The translations under genes and the position numbers were made by a program. A stretch of DNA of 11,099 bases from Bacillota bacterium (lineage in GTDB: Bacteria > Bacillota > Clostridia > Christensenellales > UMGS416), in contig JAEYRA010000199.1 in NCBI GenBank assembly GCA_023409755.1, positions 1 to 11,099 on the forward strand, given 5' to 3'. The notes under the pieces were generated by a model. The model was not told the DNA's origin and did not search any database. It saw nothing but the letters and a program-made list of their open reading frames with translations. Shown in pieces: positions 1-5,923 of this stretch. How positions within the stretch are numbered: the first letter of the stretch is position 1; each line of letters opens with the position of its first letter.

Positions 1-69
1 CAGGACGAGGACATGGATTACCTGTGGGAACTCGTTCCACTGGGCACACCGGTGGAGATTCTGCCTTGA
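1..69 (+). CDS. C-terminal end of an L,D-transpeptidase (YkuD family), partial
   Basis: Only the last 22 codons and the TGA stop are in the window. The peptide (…MDYLWELVPLGTPVEILP) has the usual YkuD-domain tail, a helix with a Leu-Trp pair followed by a P/V-x-GTPVEI strand. It aligns with the tail of the next gene (…INYLWKYLKVGTEVVIEP), so the two are probably tandem paralogues. The family cross-links peptidoglycan or attaches proteins to it outside the membrane. The catalytic His/Cys region lies before position 1, so activity cannot be judged. Family assignment rests on a short tail and on the neighbour. Confidence 0.6.
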   Translation, partial: QDEDMDYLWELVPLGTPVEILP

Positions 70-70
70 C

Positions 71-101
71 GCGGCAGACATTTGTCACTGTTGCCGCTTT
101 T
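71..101 (+). terminator. Weak hairpin after the first transpeptidase, possible terminator
   Basis: GCGGCA (71-76) pairs with TGCCGC (92-97) and is followed by TTTT. The loop is 15 nt and can fold a small inner GAC/GTC stem. It starts 2 nt after the stop codon but overlaps the -35 element of the next promoter, so it could equally be an operator or chance. Confidence 0.3.
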
Positions 102-110
102 GAGTATAAT
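82..110 (+). promoter_or_regulatory. Sigma-A promoter of the lipoprotein transpeptidase gene
   Basis: TTGTCA (82-87) is separated by 17 nt from a perfect TATAAT (105-110). It lies 30 nt before the chosen start codon, so the second transpeptidase can be transcribed independently of the first. Confidence 0.75.
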
Positions 111-139
111 AAGTACATCTTACACCCTGAGGAGTGCCG

Positions 140-814
140 ATGACCCGTTGGCTGAGAGCTGTCGCACTGGCCGCGCTGATCACCATATCGTTTGCTGGCT
201 GCAGCAGGGCGACCTGGCAGCCTCTGTGGAGCACACCCTTACCAGGGTCGACCAAGGTCAACACAGCACCGGTTACCAGCCCCAAAAGCACTGCCCTGCC
301 AATCCTGGAGCTCTTCCAGAAGGACGCGGACAGCATGAACGCCCCCCATGTATTGGTGCTCAAGTCCAAGCGGATGCTGGAGCTTTACGATGGCGACACG
401 CTGATGGCCCGTATGAAGATCGCCTTGGGTACCACACCGGAAGGCCCCAAGACCAAAGACGGCGACGGTAAGACGCCGGAGGGGTCCTATTACATCTGTG
501 CGACCAATGCCAACAGCAAGCATTACAAATCCCTGTGCATCAGCTACCCCAACGAGGAAGACGCACTGCGTGGTCTGGGGTTGGGCCTCATAACGGAGAC
601 GCAATACGACAGCATCGTCAACGCCATTGAAGCTAAGGAGCAACCCAACTGGAAAACGGCACTGGGCGGCGAAATCGCCATCCATGGCTTGAGCGACGAG
701 GACAAGGACAAGACCGGTGACTGGACAGTGGGCAACATCGCCGTGACCAACGAGCAGATAAACTACCTTTGGAAATACCTGAAGGTGGGCACGGAGGTCG
801 TCATCGAGCCATAA
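140..814 (+). CDS. L,D-transpeptidase (YkuD) lipoprotein lacking the catalytic cysteine
   Basis: This is a 224-residue exported protein. Residues 1-20 form a lipoprotein signal with lipobox F-A-G-C, so Cys21 would be lipidated and the protein held on the outer face of the membrane. A linker runs to about residue 70, then a YkuD domain follows (HVLVLKS…LYDGD; a G-x-T-P-E-G strand; I-A-I-H182-G; GDWTVGNIAV). YkuD enzymes make 3-3 peptidoglycan cross-links using a Cys about 17 residues after this His, in an S/T-x-G-C motif. Here that position is Asn199 (codon AAC at 734-736), so transpeptidase activity is doubtful. The start is the ATG at 140, with GAGGAG 5 nt upstream; a GTG at 134 overlaps that site and is less likely. 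The fold call is firm, the role uncertain: a dead paralogue kept for binding or regulation is one possibility. Confidence 0.85.
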   Translation: MTRWLRAVALAALITISFAGCSRATWQPLWSTPLPGSTKVNTAPVTSPKSTALPILELFQKDADSMNAPHVLVLKSKRMLELYDGDTLMARMKIALGTTPEGPKTKDGDGKTPEGSYYICATNANSKHYKSLCISYPNEEDALRGLGLGLITETQYDSIVNAIEAKEQPNWKTALGGEIAIHGLSDEDKDKTGDWTVGNIAVTNEQINYLWKYLKVGTEVVIEP

Positions 815-898
815 GAGTGTAAATAGTGCAGAACGAAAAACTGAGAATTCATTCTGTTCCGGTTCCCCAATACACGAGATGAGAAAAATCCGCAAGTA

Positions 899-927
899 TT
901 GACAGATTTTGCATCTAATCATATCAT
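899..927 (+). promoter_or_regulatory. Sigma-A promoter of the glycosyltransferase/GtrA unit
   Basis: Perfect TTGACA (899-904), 17 nt spacer, TATCAT (922-927, five of six matches). A transcript would start near 934, giving a leader of about 130 nt before the glycosyltransferase ATG and about 50 nt before the possible leader peptide. Confidence 0.75.
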
Positions 928-986
928 TAACAATGTTGTACTGTTTCTTTTCCACCGGTTGGATAATCTTTTTGAGGTGGCAAGCG

Positions 987-1061
987 ATGGACGCGATGGC
1001 ACTTGTCGTTTTGCTTCTTCCTAGGGCGCTGGCTATTGCTCCTCAGACACAGGAGGGATGA
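987..1061 (+). CDS. Possible 24-residue leader peptide coupled to the glycosyltransferase
   Basis: The ATG at 987 has GAGGTGG (974-980) 6 nt upstream, and the frame runs 24 codons to a TGA at 1059-1061. The peptide is mostly hydrophobic (MALVVLLL then PRALAIAP). The stop lies just after the glycosyltransferase ribosome binding site (AGGAGGG, 1051-1057) and 4 nt before its ATG at 1066. A ribosome finishing this peptide would therefore sit on the next start region, the arrangement of translationally coupled leaders. It lies within the transcript predicted from the promoter at 899-927. I recognise no family; the frame is short enough to arise by chance. Confidence 0.35.
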   Translation: MDAMALVVLLLPRALAIAPQTQEG

Positions 1062-1065
1062 CTCC

Positions 1066-2002
1066 ATGAAGAAAATTGCTATATTGATCCCCCTGCTACA
1101 ACGAGGGCCAAACCGTAACCAAAGTGGTGACCGACTTCCGCGCGGCCCTGCCCGAGGCAGATATCTATGTGTACGACAACAATTCCTCTGATAACACGGC
1201 GGAACTGGCCTTGGCGGCAGGGGCGATCGTGCGCTATGAACATCGCCAGGGCAAGGGCAATGTAATTCGCTCCATGTTTCGGGAGATTGATGCGGATTGC
1301 TATCTGATGGCGGATGGGGATGACACTTACCCCGCTGAATATGCCCGGGCGATGGCGGATGCCGTACTCACCGGCGGGGCCGACATGGCGATCGGCAATC
1401 GTCTCTCCACGACGTACTTTACGGAGAACAAACGTCCTTTCCACAACAGCGGCAACCTGATGGTGCGACGGCTGGTTAACTTCTTTTTTAAGGGCAGCAT
1501 CACTGACATCATGACCGGTTATCGAGCTTTTTCCCCTCTGTTTGTCAAGTCGTTCCCGGCATTGTCCAAAGGCTTCGAAATTGAGACGGAAATGACCATC
1601 CACGCTTTGGACAAAAACTTCCATACAGTCGACGTGCCGGTGGATTACCGCGATCGTCCTGAGGGCAGTGTTTCCAAACTCAACACCGTATCCGACGGAG
1701 CAAAAGTCATCAAAACGATTTTCCGCTTGTTTAAAGACTACAAGCCCCTTTTGTTTTTTGGGTCAATCGGGGGTTTGCTCATCCTGTTGGCATTGATTTT
1801 CTTTGTTTCCGTGTTCATTGGCTATGTGGAGACGGGTTTGGTGGAGCGCTTTCCAACGCTAATCGTCAGCGGTTTCTCGGCATTGGCCGGCATGATGTCC
1901 TTTGTGTGTGGATTGGTGCTGGATACGGAAGGAAAGAATGCACGCCAGCAATTTGAGATACAGCTCAATATCATCGAGAAGCTTTTTAAGAGCAATGAAT
2001 GA
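1066..2002 (+). pseudogene. Family 2 glycosyltransferase (DPM1/GtrB-like), broken by a one-base frameshift near the start
   Basis: Removing one C from the run at 1089-1093 gives a 311-residue protein opening MKKIAILIPC-YNEGQTVTKVV, the normal start of GT2 enzymes. It has DNNSSDNT (residues 37-44), the metal and nucleotide-sugar site DGDD at 83-86, and two C-terminal membrane helices near 228-252 and 262-286. Such enzymes move a sugar from a nucleotide donor to undecaprenyl phosphate on the cytoplasmic face. As written, translation from the ATG at 1066 (AGGAGGG 8 nt upstream) leaves frame after nine codons and ends at 1191. The rest stays open from a GTG at 1124, which would lose the first GT-A strand. 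The intact downstream sequence and the coupled gtrA-like gene suggest a recent mutation, a phase-variable tract or a sequencing error. Confidence 0.85.
1089..1093 (+). other. Frameshift site: run of five C where four restore the frame
   Basis: Reading ATC CCC and then skipping one C restores TGC TAC AAC GAG (C-Y-N-E), the expected GT2 sequence. The site CCC-C also lets a proline tRNA re-pair perfectly one base forward, so occasional +1 frameshifting is conceivable. Confidence 0.8.
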
Positions 2003-2468
2003 GTTCCTGATACTCCTGCGAGAGCGGAACTGGCATGGTTTGTTCCAGGCACCAACCAGCAGTGGCGTAGTGCAGCTGTTCCGCTATTGTTTTGTGGGCG
2101 GGCTCTCCTTCGTTGTTGATTTTAGTCTCTTCTGGTTGCTGCTTGCAATGGGCATACACTATCTGATATGTGGTGTGGTGGCCTTTGTCATTAGCTTCTT
2201 TTTCAACTTCACACTCTCCCGCTATTGGATCTTCCGGGAACAGAAGAGGAGGCAGTTGTGGCAGGAGGTGGTTCCTGTTGCCGTCATTGCGTTGGTTGGG
2301 TTGGGGTTGACGGAGTTGTTGCTGTGGGTGCAGCGGGATCTGCTTGGGTTCAATGAACTGGTTGCCAAAGTCATCGCGGCTATTCTGGTGCTGTTGTGGA
2401 ATTTCTGGGCTAGAAGGGTTTTTGTTTACCGCGGCAGTCAGGGTGGAACATCAGAGATGGGCCGATGA
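1995..2468 (+). CDS. GtrA-family membrane protein
   Basis: This is a 157-residue protein with four predicted membrane helices, roughly at residues 33-52, 55-74, 92-112 and 122-138. The family signature is seen in LFRYCFVGGLSFVVDF (29-43) and in the N-F-x-L-S-R-Y-W-I-F stretch after helix 2. GtrA and GtcA proteins are thought to flip lipid-linked sugars across the membrane, or help do so, for decoration of O-antigen, teichoic acid or other wall polymers. The ATG at 1995 overlaps the end of the glycosyltransferase by 8 nt, so translation is probably coupled and the two act as a pair. The third component of Gtr systems, a multi-span transferase, is not in the window. If the upstream frameshift is real, coupling and function of the pair would suffer. 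Confidence 0.88.
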   Translation: MNEFLILLRERNWHGLFQAPTSSGVVQLFRYCFVGGLSFVVDFSLFWLLLAMGIHYLICGVVAFVISFFFNFTLSRYWIFREQKRRQLWQEVVPVAVIALVGLGLTELLLWVQRDLLGFNELVAKVIAAILVLLWNFWARRVFVYRGSQGGTSEMGR

Positions 2469-2517
2469 GCGGCTTCAATCTGAAAACGGTCTGGCAGTAT
2501 GCTTTATGACACAACAA

Positions 2518-2541
2518 CAGCGGGGCCATCAGGCCCCGCTG
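2518..2541. terminator. Perfect 10-bp hairpin between convergent genes, probable two-way terminator
   Basis: CAGCGGGGCC (2518-2527), loop ATCA, then GGCCCCGCTG (2532-2541). It lies 49 nt after the GtrA-like stop (+) and 12 nt after the DegV stop (-). Both flanks are only moderately T-rich. The right flank (GTAGTATTTGT) resembles that of the hairpins at 8348-8372 and 8649-8673. Confidence 0.65.
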
Positions 2542-2553
2542 TAGTATTTGTGC

Positions 2554-3417
2554 TTATCTTGGTGAGCCGAAGCAGAACACCGCCATGGTGCCTGGGCCAG
2601 AGTGAGCACCGATGACCGGGCCGACGGTGTGCAGGTGGATGTCGGCCTCCGGTAGACGGGCACGGATCATCTCAGCCGTGGCTTGGGCCTCTTCCAACAC
2701 GTCACCGTGGCTGATGAAGACGGTGTTGCAGGTGTGGTCAAAACGCTCCACCAGCCGATCGACGATCATCTGCAGCGCCTTCTTGCGGCCGATGGCTTTT
2801 TCCATGGAGATGAGCCGTCCCTCATCGTCCACATGCAGCACGGGCTTGATCTTCAAAAGGGAGCCAAGCACGGCCTGTGCCGCTGTGACACGGCCGCCAC
2901 GGTGCAGGTGGTTGATGTCATCCACCGTGAACCAGTGCACAAGGCGCCCCTTGTTGGCCTCCAGCCAGTCCACCAAATCCGGGAGGGTCATGCCCTCATC
3001 CCGCTTTTTGCAGGCGGTGTAGACCAGAAGCCCCTCGCCCATGGAGGCACAGAGCGAATCGACGACCGCAATCGTTCGGTCGGGGAATTCTTCCTTCAGC
3101 TGCGCGGCTGCCTGGTTGGCACAGCTTGTGGTGCCGCTCAGTGCTGAGGAAAAGCCGATGTACAGGATGTCCATGCCCTCTTCCAGGTACGCGCGGAAGT
3201 GGGTGAGGAACCGGTCTGTGTTGATCATCGAGGTCGTCGGCATGTGCCCGGCCCGCACGCGGTCATAAAACACGTGGGCGTCCATGTCCACCCCGAAGTT
3301 ATCCCGGTATTCAACACCCTCCAACAAAAACGACAGCGGCAACACATCGATGCCCAAGTTATCAGCCATCGCTTTGGAAAGATCAATCGTGGAGTCGCTG
3401 ATGATCTTAAAGGACAT
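2554..3417 (-). CDS. DegV family fatty-acid-binding protein
   Basis: This is a 287-residue protein of normal length for the DegV (FakB-like) family. These proteins hold a fatty acid; with a FakA kinase they present it for phosphorylation and entry into phospholipid synthesis. Visible marks are the N-terminal strand K-I-I-S-D-S-T-I-D-L (4-13), P-T-T-S63 where the serine contacts the carboxylate, S-S-A-L-S-G-T (90-96), the R-G-G-R-V stretch, and the C-terminal H-S-G-P-G-T-M. The start is well set: AGGAGGG (3430-3424) lies 6 nt before the ATG at 3417. A FakA partner is not in the window. It probably has its own promoter and could also receive readthrough from the gene at 3505-4632. The individual lipid specificity cannot be read from sequence. 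Confidence 0.92.
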   Translation of the reverse strand: MSFKIISDSTIDLSKAMADNLGIDVLPLSFLLEGVEYRDNFGVDMDAHVFYDRVRAGHMPTTSMINTDRFLTHFRAYLEEGMDILYIGFSSALSGTTSCANQAAAQLKEEFPDRTIAVVDSLCASMGEGLLVYTACKKRDEGMTLPDLVDWLEANKGRLVHWFTVDDINHLHRGGRVTAAQAVLGSLLKIKPVLHVDDEGRLISMEKAIGRKKALQMIVDRLVERFDHTCNTVFISHGDVLEEAQATAEMIRARLPEADIHLHTVGPVIGAHSGPGTMAVFCFGSPR

Positions 3418-3443
3418 AGCATTCCCTCCTTTGTTTACGCAAT

Positions 3444-3472
3444 ATTCTACCTCACATGATGTCGTTTTGCAA
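3444..3472 (-). promoter_or_regulatory. Likely promoter of the DegV gene
   Basis: On the minus strand TTGCAA (3472-3467) is followed after 17 nt by TAGAAT (3449-3444), four and five matches to consensus. It lies 14 nt upstream of the DegV ribosome binding site. Confidence 0.5.
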
Positions 3473-3504
3473 ACCGCATTCTTCGCGATTGACCGCTTTT
3501 GTTC

Positions 3505-4632
3505 TCATTTTAAACCAAATAGCTGCTCCTTGCGGTCGAGGTAATAGAGGTAGTCGGCCTCCGGCACATTGGGCGGGCACCGGTGGTCGCAGAAGGGAAT
3601 GTAGCCGCCGCGCTCCACGTAGGGGATGAGCGTCTCGAGGTAGGCGTCGATGGCCGCCCGGCCGCTGCCCAGTGCGATTTTGTCCACCCCGCCCATGATG
3701 CGCAGCTCCGGGTACTGATCCATCAGCTCCCCCGGGTGGGCGCAGGAGTTGACCTCGTAGGGGAACAGGCAGTTGATACCGCCGGCCAGGAAGACGGGCA
3801 GAATGGGCCGCACATCGCCGTCGCAGTCGGTGTACCAGATGTCAATACCGTGGGCCTTGAGCTTGTCGCCAATGCGGCGGTAGCGGCTCTGCAGCACATC
3901 GCGGAAGAACCACGGCGGCACGATGGGGCCGTTCTTGAAGCAGATGTCCTCCCAACCGCTGGCGAAGTCAAACCGGAAGTGGGGCAGTACCTGATCGAGG
4001 AAGTGCTCGATGAGCTGGCAGGTCGTCTCCACCATGTCCTCCACCATCTCCGGGTAGTCATAGATGGCGTAGCAGATGCCCTCAAAGGTCAGCATGTCGC
4101 GTATTTTGCCGATGAGGGACCCACAGTCCACCCCCAACGGATAGTCGCGGCCTTCGTCGGGGCGATGGATGGCCTGGAGCGCCGCAATGTCCACGACACG
4201 GTCGGGGTGATGGAGGTCGAAGCGCTCGGCTTTCACCCGCGCCCAGTCCTCTGGCGTGACAATCTGGCTCTTGATGTAGTGGGGGATGGTGCTGTGGCCG
4301 TCGGCAGGCTGCTCGGCAATGAGCCCTTCCCCGTTCTGCAGCAGCACCTTGCCGTCGCCGGTGCGGCCAATCTCCTTCTGCTCAAAGAGCGGCCACAGGA
4401 ACACCTTGCCGCTGATGACCGCGATGGGGTCAAAATTGAAAAAGCGGTCGGCCTGTTCGTTGGTGCGTATGCCGTTCTCCCGGAACATGGACCACTCATC
4501 AAAGTTTTCGTCCCAGTAACCAAACTCCATGTGGAAACTGCGATCCACGCTTTGAAAGTGCATTTGGCGGTTGAACCGCTCTCGGGGTGTCATTGTCCCC
4601 TTCCAGGGCGCGCGGATGTGCTCAATGGCCAT
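3505..4632 (-). CDS. Uroporphyrinogen decarboxylase-like (URO-D/MtaA superfamily) protein
   Basis: This is a 375-residue TIM-barrel protein of the URO-D superfamily, which includes HemE and the cobalamin-dependent methyltransferases MtaA and CmuA. The start W-K-G-T-M-T-P-R-E-R-F-N-R is typical of the group. Near the C-terminus it has W-Y-T268-D269-C270-D-G-D and F-C348-D-H-R-C352-P-P-N-V-P. These fall about where MtaA-type enzymes carry their zinc-binding His-x-Cys and distal Cys, although the first His is replaced by Thr. No other haem genes are nearby, so a methyl- or corrinoid-related role is likelier than haem synthesis; the substrate is unknown. The start is the ATG at 4632, with AGGAGG (4644-4639) 6 nt upstream; a TTG five codons earlier overlaps that site. 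It is divergent from the SDR gene. Confidence 0.8.
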   Translation of the reverse strand: MAIEHIRAPWKGTMTPRERFNRQMHFQSVDRSFHMEFGYWDENFDEWSMFRENGIRTNEQADRFFNFDPIAVISGKVFLWPLFEQKEIGRTGDGKVLLQNGEGLIAEQPADGHSTIPHYIKSQIVTPEDWARVKAERFDLHHPDRVVDIAALQAIHRPDEGRDYPLGVDCGSLIGKIRDMLTFEGICYAIYDYPEMVEDMVETTCQLIEHFLDQVLPHFRFDFASGWEDICFKNGPIVPPWFFRDVLQSRYRRIGDKLKAHGIDIWYTDCDGDVRPILPVFLAGGINCLFPYEVNSCAHPGELMDQYPELRIMGGVDKIALGSGRAAIDAYLETLIPYVERGGYIPFCDHRCPPNVPEADYLYYLDRKEQLFGLK

Positions 4633-4667
4633 GGCGGACCTCCTCAATGTGAACTACTTACCCCCAT

Positions 4668-4696
4668 AGTATAGCATGACAGGCCTTGGCTGGGCA
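4668..4696 (-). promoter_or_regulatory. Possible promoter of the URO-D-like gene
   Basis: On the minus strand TATACT (4673-4668) is preceded at 17 nt by a weak TGCCCA (4696-4691). The -10 element lies about 24 nt before the ribosome binding site. The -35 matches only three of six bases. Confidence 0.35.
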
Positions 4697-4704
4697 GAAA
4701 TCCA

Positions 4705-4734
4705 TTGCGGTGCTGCCTTGCTTTTTGCTATGAT
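4705..4734 (+). promoter_or_regulatory. Extended -10 promoter of the SDR gene
   Basis: TGC (4726-4728) directly precedes TATGAT (4729-4734), with TTGCGG 18 nt upstream (4705-4710). The extended -10 offsets the weak -35. It lies back-to-back with the likely promoter of the URO-D-like gene, so a shared regulator could sit between 4674 and 4705. Confidence 0.55.
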
Positions 4735-4767
4735 GGGGGTAGCAAACGATCTTCACGGAGGGAAACG

Positions 4768-5556
4768 ATGTTTGAGGGAAAGATACAGCGCCTGGCGGGG
4801 CGCCGGGTGGTGGTGACAGGCGGGGCCCAGGGGTTGGGGGAGGCGCTCTGCCACCGGTTGGCGCAGGAGGGCGCACGGGTGACGGTGGCCGACATCAACG
4901 CGACGGCGGCACAGGCCGTAGCCGACTCGCTGCCCGGCGGGGTGGCCGTGGCGGTGGATGTGACCGATTTTGACAGCTGCCAGCGCATGGCCGACGCCGC
5001 GGCCGCAGCCATGGGTGGCATTGATCTGCTCGTCAGCAACGCGGCAATCCTGTTTTCCGGCGCGGTGGAGGAACTGTCTGCCGACCGGTGGCGCAAGGTC
5101 ATTGACGTCAACCTGTGCGGCTACTTCAACACCGTAAAGGCCGTGCTGCCCCATCTGCGGCAGGCCGGCGGCGGTGCCATCGTTCAGATCAACAGCAAAT
5201 CCGGCAAGAAGGGGTCGTTCAAGAATTCGGCCTACGCCGCCAGCAAGTTTGGCGGCATCGGCCTCACCCAAAGCCTGGCGCTGGAGTTTGCCGAGGAGAA
5301 CATCCGCGTCAATGCCATCTGCCCCGGCAACCTTTTGGATTCGCCGCTGTGGACCCAGAGCCTCTTCAAACAATATGCCAAGAACCAGGGCATTACCGAG
5401 GAAGAGGTTCGCCTCAAATACGTAAACCAGGTGCCCATGAAGCGCGGCTGCAGCTACGAGGACGTGGCCAACGTTCTGGTGTTCCTGGCCAGTGACGAGG
5501 CTGCGTACATGACCGGGCAGGCCATCAACGTGACCGGCGGGCAGGAGATGCGCTGA
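4768..5556 (+). CDS. srlD: Sorbitol-6-phosphate 2-dehydrogenase-like SDR
   Basis: This is a 262-residue classical short-chain dehydrogenase/reductase. It has the nucleotide motif T17-G-G-A-Q-G-L-G24, Asp42 at the end of the second strand (favouring NAD over NADP), and catalytic Ser143, Tyr156 and Lys160 (Y-A-A-S-K). The C-terminal half closely follows SrlD/GutD: INSKSGKKGS, KFGGIGLTQSLALE, GNLLDSP, VPMKRGC.YEDV and TGQAINVTGGQ. SrlD oxidises sorbitol 6-phosphate to fructose 6-phosphate after PTS uptake. No sorbitol PTS genes are in the window, so the true substrate may be a related sugar or sugar phosphate. The start is the ATG at 4768, with GGAGGG 5 nt upstream. No terminator is seen before the leuS promoter. 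Its GC-rich sequence gives long false frames on the other strand. Confidence 0.82.
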   Translation: MFEGKIQRLAGRRVVVTGGAQGLGEALCHRLAQEGARVTVADINATAAQAVADSLPGGVAVAVDVTDFDSCQRMADAAAAAMGGIDLLVSNAAILFSGAVEELSADRWRKVIDVNLCGYFNTVKAVLPHLRQAGGGAIVQINSKSGKKGSFKNSAYAASKFGGIGLTQSLALEFAEENIRVNAICPGNLLDSPLWTQSLFKQYAKNQGITEEEVRLKYVNQVPMKRGCSYEDVANVLVFLASDEAAYMTGQAINVTGGQEMR

Positions 5557-5575
5557 CGCTCACCCCTCCGATGCA

Positions 5576-5604
5576 TTGACAACCAACCGAACGTTGCTTA
5601 TAAT
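5576..5604 (+). promoter_or_regulatory. Perfect consensus sigma-A promoter of the leuS T-box transcript
   Basis: TTGACA (5576-5581), exactly 17 nt, TATAAT (5599-5604). It starts 20 nt after the SDR stop. Transcription would begin near 5611 and run through the T-box leader. Confidence 0.85.
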
Positions 5605-5610
5605 GAAGGG

Positions 5611-5869
5611 AAATCATCATACTGAAATGCGAGGAAGGGGAAACGACCCGCGAATGCCCGCGAAGAGAACCGCCGGCTGGTGCAAGGCGGTGGGGCGCAC
5701 CGGTTTCACTCACCCCGGAGCAGCCAACCGAAGCGATGCGTAGGCTTGGACGGTTGTCCCCCGTCAGAGGGACAGGGCATGGGTGTGCCCGGCAAGTGGG
5801 AGCCAATGGCTCCAAACAGAGTGGTACCGCGAAGGACCCTTCGTCTCTGGCAGACGGGGGGCCTTTTTT
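5611..5869 (+). ncRNA. T-box riboswitch leader controlling leuS (leucine specifier)
   Basis: The roughly 260-nt untranslated leader has the ordered parts of a T-box: an AGAGAA element (from about 5664), a distal stem-I loop (GGCTGGTGCAAGGCGG region), and a specifier region around 5705-5720 followed by CCCCGGAG. The conserved T-box sequence TGGTACCGCG is at 5822-5831, then a terminator. The best specifier codon is CTC at 5709-5711 followed by A, which is leucine and fits leuS downstream. In the T-box the base after TGG is T, which pairs with the discriminator A of tRNA-Leu. Uncharged tRNA-Leu would stabilise the antiterminator and allow leuS transcription. The T-box call is firm; the specifier placement was made by eye without a folded model. 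Confidence 0.9.
5834..5869 (+). terminator. T-box regulatory terminator before leuS
   Basis: The 5' arm GGACCCTTCGTCT (5834-5846), loop CTGGC and 3' arm AGACGGGGGGCC (5852-5863) form a stem with two G-T pairs and one bulge, followed by six T (5864-5869). Its 5' arm directly follows the T-box sequence, so formation excludes the antiterminator. Confidence 0.88.
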
Positions 5870-5923
5870 GTGGAAAGGTGAAAAACGCAGGACAAGGGGC
5901 AGGACCCCATGGGAGGAACCAGC

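Noticed and set aside
239..955. Minus-strand 238-codon frame over the lipoprotein transpeptidase
   Set aside because: Antisense to a gene with lipobox, YkuD domain and ribosome site; its own sequence shows no family features.
3583..4674. Plus-strand 363-codon frame
   Set aside because: Antisense shadow of the URO-D-like gene, whose start, ribosome site and family motifs are clear; low-complexity Val/Ala/Gly composition.
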